A stretch of 64,000 nucleotides of DNA from Streptomyces sp. STR69 (GTDB lineage Bacteria > Actinomycetota > Actinomycetes > Streptomycetales > Streptomycetaceae), in assembly GCF_024519455.1 (NCBI RefSeq), contig NZ_JALJRY010000011.1, positions 186,001 to 250,000 on the forward strand, read 5' to 3'. A program made the translations under genes and the position numbers. The notes beneath the pieces were generated by a model. That model had not been told where the DNA came from. It saw nothing but the letters and a program-made list of their open reading frames with translations, and made no database searches. Shown here piece by piece: positions 42,714 through 50,357 of this stretch (position 1 is the first letter of the stretch; each line of letters starts with the position of its first letter).

Positions 42714-42864
42714 TCAGGCTGAGCGTCTTGAACATCGCCGTTCCCGAGGGACGGTGATGGGCGGACATGCCGAGGAACTGTCCGTCGCGCAATGCCGTAC
42801 GGATCGGCATCTCGAACTCGCCTGCCGACAGCGCCACGAATGCGTCACGCACCGAGTCCATCAA
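42686..42864 (-). pseudogene. Ornithine cyclodeaminase/mu-crystallin N-terminal remnant
   Basis: MDSVRDAFVALSAGEFEMPI, RTALRDGQFLGMSAHHRPSG, FKTLSLNFAGRQPAIAGT matches the start of this family (usual PxR and KxxxxxPxN-like blocks). It lacks the first 15-20 residues and is cut after about 58 by the GntR gene. Confidence 0.65.
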
Positions 42865-42922
42865 TTACCTAACATCCGTAAGGATGCATATGTTAACTCT
42901 CCTGTCGCAAACGAGAACACAT

Positions 42923-42941
42923 GTAAGTTTTTCTGCGTAAG
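42923..42941. promoter_or_regulatory. Possible TetR box
   Basis: GTAAGTTTTTCTGCGTAAG immediately upstream of the TetR pseudogene resembles GTAAGTTTGCATCTGTAAA (complement of 44475-44493) ahead of the SnoaL-like gene. Confidence 0.4.
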
Positions 42942-42949
42942 ATGACGCC

Positions 42950-43609
42950 ATGGGAGAAGGCGCCCCGACGCCGACCTCGCCTCCGCCGGGGACCGCCCGG
43001 GCCCGTAACCGCAGGGGGGAGGGGGGCCGCCTGCGCGACGACATCGTGGCCGCGGCGGTCGAGCTGCTCGAGGAGACCGGCGACGAAAGCAGCGTCACTC
43101 TGCGCTCCATCGCCCGCCGTGTGGGAGTCGCCGCCCCCTCGATCTACCGCCACTTCCCCGACCAGCCGAGCATCATGCTGGCCGTTGTGCAGCAGGCTTT
43201 CGCGATGCTTGAAACCGAGTTGCGCAGCGCCCTGGACGCCGCCGACGGAGGTGCCAGGGAACGGCTGTTTGCCGTGTGCGGCGCCTAGCTGGGCTTCGCG
43301 GACAAGTATCCCGGGCGCTACCGCACGATGTTCGGTGGAGTCTGGATGCCCGACCTCGACAACGGGTCGGTCACCGGCAGCGATGTGTCCTCGCTCGGCA
43401 GCGCGAGCTTGGCGCCTCTCGCGGACACCCTTGGCGACTGCGTCTCTGCGGGCTGCGCGACCAGTACCGACCTGACCGCCGACGCCGTCGCCCTGTGGCT
43501 CGGCCTGCACGGGCTCGCCCACCAGCGGTCGGCAACCGTTGCCTTTCCGTGGCCGCCGGACATCGCCGAACGCATCATCACCACGCTCGCCCACCTCGAC
43601 GACGCATAG
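42950..43609 (+). pseudogene. TetR-family regulator with in-frame amber codon
   Basis: ATG 42950. TetR HTH: DDIVAAAVELLEETGDESSV, RSIARRVGVAAPSIYRHFPD. At codon 113 a TAG (43286-43288) interrupts an otherwise unbroken 219-codon frame; the sequence resumes LGFADKYPGRYRTMFGGVWM and ends LGLHGLAHQRSATVAFPWPP, normal for the TetR_C domain. The family usually has Tyr at the stop, so a single TAC/TAT to TAG change explains it. Nothing is coded from 43610 to 43809. Confidence 0.85.
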
Positions 43610-43809
43610 GTCTGCCCCGCAGGCCGAACCGTGGACGTGACAGCAGCCAAGGACGGATGCGCCATGCCTTGCACCGCTCGAGCAGCCTCGCCGACAATCC
43701 AGGCGGGCCCCGACGGCAGCCGCCCACGGCCAGGGTGACTACCAGCCTTCAACTGTGGCGTGCCGGGCGGGCGCCGCAGGGCCAGTCGAGAGGGTTCTTC
43801 GGCGGCAGG

Positions 43810-44442
43810 TCAAGCGGTCGGCGCCGTAGTGCCGGGCGGGGTCCAGACGCCGGCGGGAAGGCCGACCTGACGAAGGAGATCGGCGAGGTTGTAGTAGTCG
43901 GTGAGGTGTTGGATCTTGCCGCCGTCGAGGTCCATCACGGTGGTGACGGGAACCTTGAAGGACTTGCCGGTGGCGGACCGGTCCTTGGCGAATGCTCCCG
44001 TGTCGGCGCCGGAGAAGTTCCAGCGAACGGCGATCTTGTTGCCCTCGCGGAAAGCGTCAACGACGTCCACGTGTGCGTTCTTGATGCTCTGTTCGGTGAT
44101 GGTCACCCACTGGGCCGCGCCGGCCGGGCCGGTCATGGCGACCTGGAAGGCGTTGTCCTGGTAGACGCCGTCCTCGGTGAACAAGGCGGCCATCTTTCGC
44201 GGGCTGGCGGTGTTCCAGGCGTCAGCCCAGGCGGCGACCATACGGGGAAGCCGGGTGTCATGGGGGTGGTAAGTCACTGGCTGCGTCTCTCCTTCATTCA
44301 CTGTTTTCACGGTCTTGGAAATCGGAGCGTCCGCCTGAGCACCGGCGTGCGAAAGACCGGTGACGGTCACTCCGGCTACGGCCGCTGCCGCGATCGCCAT
44401 GGCGGTGACGGTGGTCCGGGCGCGGCGCGCATGCGTGGTCAT
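43810..44442 (-). CDS. Secreted SnoaL/NTF2-like protein
   Basis: 210 aa, ATG 44442. Sec signal (ARTTVTAMAIAAAAVAGVTV, cleavage about AGAQA-D). NTF2-fold: MVAAWADAWNTASPRKMAAL, FTEDGVYQDNAFQVAMTGPA, AIAVRWNFSGADTG-like IAVRWNFSGADTG, VTTVMDLDGGKIQHLTDYYN. SnoaL-like enzymes are cyclases or isomerases; an exported one may act on extracellular small molecules. Upstream box suggests TetR control. Confidence 0.8.
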   Translation of the reverse strand: MTTHARRARTTVTAMAIAAAAVAGVTVTGLSHAGAQADAPISKTVKTVNEGETQPVTYHPHDTRLPRMVAAWADAWNTASPRKMAALFTEDGVYQDNAFQVAMTGPAGAAQWVTITEQSIKNAHVDVVDAFREGNKIAVRWNFSGADTGAFAKDRSATGKSFKVPVTTVMDLDGGKIQHLTDYYNLADLLRQVGLPAGVWTPPGTTAPTA

Positions 44443-44470
44443 GAGGGTTCCTCGGGGTTCATAGACACTA

Positions 44471-44493
44471 CGTTTACAGATGCAAACTTACGT
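44471..44493. promoter_or_regulatory. Possible TetR box upstream of SnoaL-like gene
   Basis: CGTTTACAGATGCAAACTTA and following bases; its complement resembles the box at 42923. ACGT flanks both ends and GTTT/AAAC form an inverted pair. Confidence 0.4.
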
Positions 44494-44660
44494 CTGGAGC
44501 TAACAACTGCAATGCCATCCATCGGCCGTTGCCGCCGCACCGCAGCCCCCAACGGGCCTGCGGGTGCGGGCGGCTTTGCTGTGCGGTTCCGTCTGACGTC
44601 GGCGCCGGACGCTGTGGTGCGGCCTCCGTGTGCTCCGGTCACGCACCAGGCAACGAGTGT

Positions 44661-46016
44661 TCAGCGCGCGCTGAGCTGGGCGGCATTGTCGTGCGTTTCG
44701 TCGGTTGTGGCGGCGACGTCGATCTCCACCGGCCGCTTGTGCGCTCGATGGAGCATGTTGATGACTACGGCCAGGAGCACAGTCAGAATCGCCAGAGCGA
44801 TCATCAGCAGGTGGAAGACCTCGGTATACGCCGCGCCGGCCCCGCTGCCTCCTGCCGCTGCGCGCTGAGCGAGGTGTGGGTTGCTGATGCGGGCCGCCAG
44901 CAGGGCGGCGGTGACGGCGGCGTAGGCGCCCACGGCAATCGCCTCACTGCCCAGACGCACGAAGTTCAGGACGCCGGCGGCGGCGCCCGCGGTGCGGGTG
45001 GGAACGGCGGCCAGCGCCTCCCCGTCGATGAGACCGATCGGCAGTCCCCAGCCGAACCCCAGGAGCGCCATGGGGATCACCAGAAGCCACAGCGGGACGT
45101 CGGGAGTGAGCAGCAGCATGCCGAGGTCGCCGAGCACGAGGACGCCGAGTGAGACATTGATGATCACCATGGGGGTGATCCGTCGCACGCGGTGCACAAG
45201 CGTTGTTGCCAGCATCGGCGCGATGAGCACCGGCAGCGTCAGCGGAAGCATGAACAGGCCGGCCTGGCCGGCGCTCATGCCGACGACCGCGCTCAGAGCG
45301 ACGGGCAGGTAGGTCAGAAGGGTCACGTAGCCAAAGGCGCCGGCGACCGGGACCAGGATGACCGCCAGGAAGTACCTGTTACGGACGGGGGAGAAGTCGA
45401 CCAGCTTGCGGCCTTCTTGCGCAGGCTGCCTGACGTCGCGGGGCAGAATGCTGCCGGCGAGGAGAGCCACGATCGAGATGACCCCGCCGGCAGCGAAGAC
45501 GCCCTGCCATCCCACCGCGGTGACGAGCCCACCGGAGATGGTCGGGCCAGCGGCCAGCCCGAGCCCGATGGTGGTGCCCAGGAGGGCGAACGCTCGAGCG
45601 CGCTGAGCCCCGCTGTACGTGTTGGAGAGCACGGCGGAGCCACCGATGGCCACTGCCGCGCCGCCCATACCGGCGAGCAGACGCCCGGCGTCGAGTACGT
45701 ACAGGTTGGTCGCGGCCATGCTGATCGCCGACGCGATCAGGATGATGGCGGAGCCGATCATGAAGGTGCGCTTGTGCCCGATGCGGTCGGAGACCGCTCC
45801 CCATACAAGGGTGAACAGAGCGAACGAAGCGTTGAATCCGTTGACGACCCACTGCAGGGCGGTGGGGGAGTCGCCGAGGTCCTGCGAGATGTCGGGCAGC
45901 GCGATCGCGGTTCCCGCGATGCTGATGGGCAGGACGAACAGTGCGAGGAGGATCACGGGCATCAGGAGCCATGTCGGCTTCGCTGCCTCATCGGTGTGCT
46001 TGGCGGTACTGGTCAC
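44661..46016 (-). CDS. MFS drug-efflux transporter (EmrB/QacA group)
   Basis: 451 aa, GTG 46016. About 12-14 membrane helices. Motif A WGAVSDRIGHKRTFMIGSAI, motif C-like GTTIGLGLAAGPTISGGLVT (antiporter signature), early SIAGTAIALPDISQDLGDSP as in DHA2 pumps. Proton-driven export of drugs or toxic metabolites. Two operator palindromes precede the gene, linking it to the flavin monooxygenase regulon. Confidence 0.9.
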   Translation of the reverse strand: MTSTAKHTDEAAKPTWLLMPVILLALFVLPISIAGTAIALPDISQDLGDSPTALQWVVNGFNASFALFTLVWGAVSDRIGHKRTFMIGSAIILIASAISMAATNLYVLDAGRLLAGMGGAAVAIGGSAVLSNTYSGAQRARAFALLGTTIGLGLAAGPTISGGLVTAVGWQGVFAAGGVISIVALLAGSILPRDVRQPAQEGRKLVDFSPVRNRYFLAVILVPVAGAFGYVTLLTYLPVALSAVVGMSAGQAGLFMLPLTLPVLIAPMLATTLVHRVRRITPMVIINVSLGVLVLGDLGMLLLTPDVPLWLLVIPMALLGFGWGLPIGLIDGEALAAVPTRTAGAAAGVLNFVRLGSEAIAVGAYAAVTAALLAARISNPHLAQRAAAGGSGAGAAYTEVFHLLMIALAILTVLLAVVINMLHRAHKRPVEIDVAATTDETHDNAAQLSAR

Positions 46017-46028
46017 CGGCCCGCTCCT

Positions 46029-46054
46029 CTAGGTACGAAGAAATTCATACCTAG
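46029..46054. promoter_or_regulatory. Operator 3 (ArsR regulon palindrome)
   Basis: CTAGGTACGAA-gaaa-TTCATACCTAG, one arm mismatch, 13 bases ahead of the MFS start. Confidence 0.8.
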
Positions 46055-46071
46055 AGTTAAACAGAAGGTTC

Positions 46072-46093
46072 AGGTACGACGCAAGTCGTACCT
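46072..46093. promoter_or_regulatory. Operator 4 (ArsR regulon palindrome)
   Basis: AGGTACGA-cgcaag-TCGTACCT, perfect arms, centre 41 bases from operator 3. Confidence 0.85.
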
Positions 46094-46206
46094 TGGTGCG
46101 TTCGGGGGCAGGCGAAGACCTTCGGCCCCGACACAACGTGGAGCGCGACTTCAAGCCAGTCGATCGAGTCGGTGACGCAAGGACGAAGGGGAAAGGAGCC
46201 CAGGCC

Positions 46207-46243
46207 GCTGTGGCGTTCGGGCTTGCTCTCCGAACGCCACAGC
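46207..46243. repeat. 14-bp inverted repeat, 9-base loop
   Basis: GCTGTGGCGTTCGG at 46207-46220 and its complement at 46230-46243. Lies downstream of the second monooxygenase; possible terminator. Confidence 0.75.
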
Positions 46244-46260
46244 AGACGGCACTGTGCACT

Positions 46261-46316
46261 TCTCGGCCGACGACCGGACAGTGCATCTCCCAGCGATTCC
46301 CGGTCGTCGGCCGAGA
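46261..46316. repeat. 17-bp inverted repeat, 22-base loop
   Basis: TCTCGGCCGACGACCGG at 46261-46277 with exact complement at 46300-46316. The whole 46094-46501 stretch has no gene and contains further short hairpins, for example GGCCGT-cggcga-ACGGCC. Confidence 0.75.
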
Positions 46317-46501
46317 GGATGTTCCAGGGCAGTGGCCACGGGCTGCCCACGGCGTGGCTGCGGCCGTCGGCGAACGGCCTGATCACGCGGCACGGCCGCG
46401 AAGGTGGACACGCATCGAGCAGCCGCAACTCAACCGACCGACAAGGGTTTGCGGTGAGCCGACCGCGACGCAGCCGTTCGTGACGGACGGCCCCTTCGAC
46501 G

Positions 46502-47647
46502 TCAGACGCGCGCGCCCGCGCGAGGCGCCGTGGCCCACGCGTGCGTGACCTGGTGAACGGCGCGCGCGACGGCGTTGCGTGCACCGAGCACCTGGCGGGT
46601 GCGCGGGACCAGGAGTGCGGCGATCAGTCCGACGCGGCGGTGGCGCGGGTCCACCTGGCGCCGGTGCCGCGCCTCGTAGACCTGGAGGGCGCGGGCGTGG
46701 TCACCGGGGTGCGAGGCGAGGGCCTGGGCGAGTGTATGCGCGCCGGCCATCGCCATGCTGGAGCCGTCGCCGAACAGCGCGACGGCTGAGGCCGCGTCAC
46801 CGAGCAGCGCGACTCGGCCGCGCGACCACGTGTCCATCCGAATGTTGCTGAGCGGATCGAAGAAGGGAGCCGGATGGTTCTGGTAGGCCTGAACCAGCTC
46901 AGCTGCCCGCCAGCCCACTCCTGCATAGGCCTCGGTGACCATGCGCTTGTGGAGCGCGGTGTCGCGGCGGTCGTACCCGGGCACGCGCCGACCGCGGAAC
47001 GTGAACATCGCAAGAGGGTTGCCGCGCGACGGATGGACCGTCAGCATCCGACCGGGTGCGGTCAACATGACCATGGCCGCAGGGTCGTCGAGCGCGCTGG
47101 GCTCCAAGGGCACGGTCGCCCCGTACATACCGAGGTCGGTGGTGAAGCGTTCGGCTGGCCCGAAGACCAGTCGGCGCACCGTTGAATGAACCCCGTCGGC
47201 GCCGATCAGCAGATCGAAGCGACGCGGTGGGCACCGGCGGAAGGTGACATCGACGCCCGCGGTGTCCTGCCTGATGTCGGTGACGGTGTCGTCGAAGACG
47301 AACTCCGCCTCGTTCGCCGCGGCCTGATGGAGTACGGCGGAAAGATCGGCGCGCGTCACCTCGACGGACCGTTCGGACGTCGTCGGGACGTGCAGGACCT
47401 GCCGACCGCTCGCGTCGAGGAGGGCGAGAGAACCGGCGCTGGTGGCCACCTCACGCAACTGCCCCAGGATGCCCATTCTCTCGGCCACTGCCGTGGCCGG
47501 CTCCTTGACGACGACGGCGCTGCCGCCGGAACGCAGTTCCCTGGCCTGCTCCACGACCGTGGGCCTGTAGCCGTGCCTGGCCAGCCAATAAGCCAGTGCG
47601 GGGCCGGCGATACCGGCACCGAGGATCAGAACACTGCGAGAAGGCAT
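46502..47647 (-). CDS. FAD-dependent monooxygenase, copy 2
   Basis: 381 aa, ATG 47647. VLILGAGIAGPALAYWLARH, ELRSGGSAVVVKEPATAVAE, DLLIGADGVHSTVRRLVFGP, RVALLGDAASAVALFGDGSS. Closely parallels copy 1 along its whole length, so one is a duplicate; copy 2 lacks about 30 C-terminal residues. No operator lies directly upstream. It follows the luciferase-like gene by 181 bases on the same strand and may be read from that operator-bearing promoter. Confidence 0.9.
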   Translation of the reverse strand: MPSRSVLILGAGIAGPALAYWLARHGYRPTVVEQARELRSGGSAVVVKEPATAVAERMGILGQLREVATSAGSLALLDASGRQVLHVPTTSERSVEVTRADLSAVLHQAAANEAEFVFDDTVTDIRQDTAGVDVTFRRCPPRRFDLLIGADGVHSTVRRLVFGPAERFTTDLGMYGATVPLEPSALDDPAAMVMLTAPGRMLTVHPSRGNPLAMFTFRGRRVPGYDRRDTALHKRMVTEAYAGVGWRAAELVQAYQNHPAPFFDPLSNIRMDTWSRGRVALLGDAASAVALFGDGSSMAMAGAHTLAQALASHPGDHARALQVYEARHRRQVDPRHRRVGLIAALLVPRTRQVLGARNAVARAVHQVTHAWATAPRAGARV

Positions 47648-47788
47648 GAAGGTTCAACCTTTCACGTGGAGGGGACGGCAGGCATCGGCCTGTGCGCATG
47701 CCTGCTCCGCGATGGTCAGGGACCAGGTGGGGCACCGGCGTCCGCGCCGAGACGCAGCGCCGACAGGCCCCATGGCGCGGCCGGCTGC

Positions 47789-47804
47789 GACCACGCGCGT
47801 GGTC
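47789..47804. promoter_or_regulatory. Perfect 16-bp palindrome
   Basis: GACCACGC-GCGTGGTC between the luciferase-like gene and monooxygenase copy 2. Without a loop it looks more like a protein-binding site than a terminator. Confidence 0.4.
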
Positions 47805-47828
47805 CGCACGGGCCCCTGCTCGAAAGCG

Positions 47829-48866
47829 TCAGTGATTGCTGTTCCAGCCGAGAGCCGGGGCGATGTGCTCAGCGACGTTGTTCAGGATCTGAAGGTTCTC
47901 GACCGGTCCGAGGTAGTTGGGAATGGTCACCAAGAGGGTGTCCGCCAAACCGACTGCCTCGTCCTTCGACAACTCCTCCGTGACGGCGTCGGGTTCTCCG
48001 ACGAAACTCTTGCCGAAGCGCGACACGGCGCCACCGAGAACGCCGACCTGTTCCCTGGAGGCCTGTGCCGCCGAAGATCCGAACAGGGCACGGTCGCGGT
48101 CGGAAACGATGGGCAGGATGCTGCGCACGACGGCCACCCTCGGCGCTCCCTCGTGACCGGCGTCGTGCCAGGCATCCCGGAAGGTATGGATCTGTTCCGC
48201 CTGCGACTGCGCAAACGCGACGCCGGTATCCTCGGAGAGGAGGGTGCTGCTCAGCAGGTGCATGCCCTGCTCTCCGGCCCACCGCGCACTCTGGCGTGTG
48301 GCCGACCCCCACCAGATCCGCTGAGGCAGCGTGCGTGAATGCGGTTCGATCGGCAGCGGAACCTGCACACCGGTTTCGGCGGGGTCGCTCATGGCCATGG
48401 GGGCTCCGGCGATCGCCGCCCTGAAACGGTCGGTGTGCTGCCTCGCCAGCTCCGCCGCCCTGGCACTGTCCTCGGGGCCGGGGACATGACCGAAGGACTC
48501 GTAGCCGCGCAGGGCGGGCTCCTGCGACCCCCGGCTCAGGCCGAGTTGCAGGCGACCTCCGCTGATGAGGTCTGCGGCGGCGGCGAGTTCGGCCATCATG
48601 AGCGGGTTCTCGTACCGCATGTCGATGACAGCGGTGCCCAATTCGATACGCCGGGTGCGCGCCGCCGTCGCGGACAGCAGCGCCCAGGGGCTGGCGAACT
48701 GCCTCTGGTAATGGTGCACCCGGATCCAGGCGCCGTCGAAGCCGAGCTGTTCGGCGCCGACGGCGATGTCCAGGTGCTGAGTCAGGGAAGCGGCCGCCGC
48801 GTCGGCTTGTGAGCCGGGCAGATGGGGGTGGTGGCCGAAGGAGAGGAAACCAAGTCGCTTTAGCAC
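47829..48866 (-). CDS. Luciferase-like (LLM) flavin-dependent oxidoreductase
   Basis: 345 aa, GTG 48866. LLM family: FLSFGHHPHLPGSQADAAAA, AEQLGFDGAWIRVHHYQRQF, ALLSATAARTRRIELGTAVI, ADLISGGRLQLGLSRGSQEP, QRIWWGSATRQSARWAGEQG, SFVGEPDAVTEELSKDEAVG. TIM-barrel enzymes using FMNH2 or F420; group with alkanal monooxygenase-type proteins. Substrate unknown. Preceded by two perfect regulon operators. Confidence 0.9.
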   Translation of the reverse strand: MLKRLGFLSFGHHPHLPGSQADAAAASLTQHLDIAVGAEQLGFDGAWIRVHHYQRQFASPWALLSATAARTRRIELGTAVIDMRYENPLMMAELAAAADLISGGRLQLGLSRGSQEPALRGYESFGHVPGPEDSARAAELARQHTDRFRAAIAGAPMAMSDPAETGVQVPLPIEPHSRTLPQRIWWGSATRQSARWAGEQGMHLLSSTLLSEDTGVAFAQSQAEQIHTFRDAWHDAGHEGAPRVAVVRSILPIVSDRDRALFGSSAAQASREQVGVLGGAVSRFGKSFVGEPDAVTEELSKDEAVGLADTLLVTIPNYLGPVENLQILNNVAEHIAPALGWNSNH

Positions 48867-48982
48867 GTTCCTGCCTTGCTCTGACGCGTGCTACGCCTCG
48901 GCGTGCACGACGGGGACGGGTGTGATTACGCAGAGGGAACACGGGGGTGTGCGCTTTGCGGTAAGCAAAGCCATTGACCGTC

Positions 48983-49010
48983 CTTAGGTACGAATTCTCT
49001 CGTACCTAAG
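48983..49010. promoter_or_regulatory. Operator 5 (ArsR regulon palindrome)
   Basis: CTTAGGTACGA-attctc-TCGTACCTAAG, 11-bp perfect arms. Confidence 0.88.
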
Positions 49011-49021
49011 TAGAGCACGCG

Positions 49022-49049
49022 CTCAGGTACGATTCAAGTCGTACCTGAG
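49022..49049. promoter_or_regulatory. Operator 6 (ArsR regulon palindrome)
   Basis: CTCAGGTACGA-ttcaag-TCGTACCTGAG, 11-bp perfect arms, centre 39 bases from operator 5. No gene is visible between 49050 and 49463. Confidence 0.88.
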
Positions 49050-49463
49050 GGGCGGATCCGCCGATGGGCGCACGGGGGGGGCGAAGGCGTCGGCGGTATC
49101 GATCCGAGCATCGGATTGCGTGCCCGGATCGACACATCCCGCCCGAGCCGTGACCGCAGAGTCAGGGCGCCCGGCAGCGGAGGGGTGGCTGGCGACCGAG
49201 TTGCGGGGAGTGACGTCATCGAGTGAAAGTCGGGCGCGGTCGCGAGGGGGGACGCTGCGGCCGATGAGTGCAGATCTCTCCAGGGTGGGCTGTCCGGAGC
49301 CCACGAGGCACCGCGCGGCGCATCCTTCCGGCGGGGCGCACGCCAGGCTGGGCCGGGTTCTGCCCGGCCGGCGACGTGGTCTGGATGCCTCCGCCCTCAC
49401 CGTGCGGGATGTCCCCCGTCGGCGCTTCGGCGGTAAGGACCCATCGAGCCGCCATCCGAGTGG

Positions 49464-49805
49464 ATGACCACTCCGGCCATGGTCTTCAGCGAGACCCTGG
49501 ACGTCCTGGCGGGCAACCGCCTTGCCGTGGCAATGCACTCAGGATTCGAAGATCCCACGAACCTCGCCCTCATGACGTTCGCCGACCCCGCAGGGGCCAC
49601 CTTCTACCCGGGGGCGGACCTGCGAGGCGAAGCGTTTCCAGCACCCCGTCGTCGGCGCTCTGGAATTGACCTATCAGGCGTTCGACGTCCGGGCTCCGAC
49701 GGGCAGCAGCTCGTGGTCTACCGAGCCGCCCGCGGCAGCCGCACCGAGGCCTCGCTGAGCTTGCTGGCCAGCCTCTCCGCGCCGTACGCCGCGGCGGACG
49801 AGTAG
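49464..49805 (+). pseudogene. XRE/MmyB-type regulator remnant
   Basis: Start of the MmyB ligand domain is clear: TPAMVFSETLDVLAGNRLAV, LALMTFADPAGATFYP. A large internal deletion then joins RFQHPVVGALELTYQAFDV in another frame, and a further one-base shift gives QQLVVYRAARGSRTEASLSL. The HTH is missing. MmyB regulators often sit next to luciferase-like or short-chain reductase genes. Confidence 0.7.
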
Positions 49806-49871
49806 CGGCGCAGCAACCATCCCGTGATCGAGTGCGCAAACACCGTCACGCCCCGGGGGGGGTGTCACTGA

Positions 49872-49891
49872 GGTACGATACAAGTCGTACC
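49872..49891. promoter_or_regulatory. Operator 7 (ArsR regulon palindrome)
   Basis: GGTACGA-tacaag-TCGTACC, 13 bases before the copy-2 regulator ATG. The only unpaired site. Confidence 0.85.
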
Positions 49892-49904
49892 AAGGGAGGT
49901 GGCT

Positions 49905-50237
49905 ATGTCAGAGACGGCCCTGGCGCCGGTAGGCACGGACGTCTTGGACCTGGGCGTGGTCCTGCGCGCCCTCGCCGACGAACACCGCCGCGCAGTGATC
50001 ACGGAACTGGCCGTGGACCAGAGCGACGGCGAGCGCACCTGCCATTCGTTCAACCTCCCGGTGAGTAAGCAGACTCGCTCGTACCACTTCCGGACCTTGC
50101 GTGACGCCGGCCTCATCTGCGAGATCAACTACGGGAACAAGAAGGGGGTCAGGTTGCGCAGGGCGGAGATCAACCGACGATTCCCGGGACTGCTCGACCT
50201 GTTCGTCGCCGACTCCGGAAGCCGTGAGGATCGCTGA
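49905..50237 (+). CDS. ArsR-type winged-helix regulator, copy 2
   Basis: 110 aa, ATG 49905 with AAGGGAGG upstream (GTG 49899 overlaps it). LRALADEHRRAVITELAVDQ, GERTCHSFNLPVSKQTRSYH, LRDAGLICEINYGNKKGVRL, EINRRFPGLLDLF. Paralogue of copy 1 with the same lone Cys in the recognition-helix region. Its own promoter holds one operator. Together the two copies probably repress monooxygenase, pump and oxidoreductase genes. Confidence 0.87.
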   Translation: MSETALAPVGTDVLDLGVVLRALADEHRRAVITELAVDQSDGERTCHSFNLPVSKQTRSYHFRTLRDAGLICEINYGNKKGVRLRRAEINRRFPGLLDLFVADSGSREDR

Positions 50238-50300
50238 CGCCCGCATCCGTCCGGAATACGCGACACCTCAACATGCGAGTTCACCGGTCCCGAGGCCGGT

Positions 50301-50357
50301 ATTCGCCCGCAGGGTGAGCAGCCCCGTAGCCCGGCCCGGTCACGTCAGCGACGACAC
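50301..50357. repeat. Right copy of the IS5-relic sequence
   Basis: 57 bases starting TATTCGCCCGCAGGG match 40076-40132 with a handful of differences, in the same orientation. Together they bracket the 10-kb flavoenzyme cassette. Confidence 0.7.

Noticed and set aside
47869..48942. 357-codon frame overlapping the luciferase-like gene on the same strand
   Set aside because: Low-complexity Arg/Pro composition; the other frame has full LLM motifs.
49023..49538. 171-codon minus-strand frame upstream of the MmyB remnant
   Set aside because: Covers operator 6, no recognisable domain, composition like a shadow.
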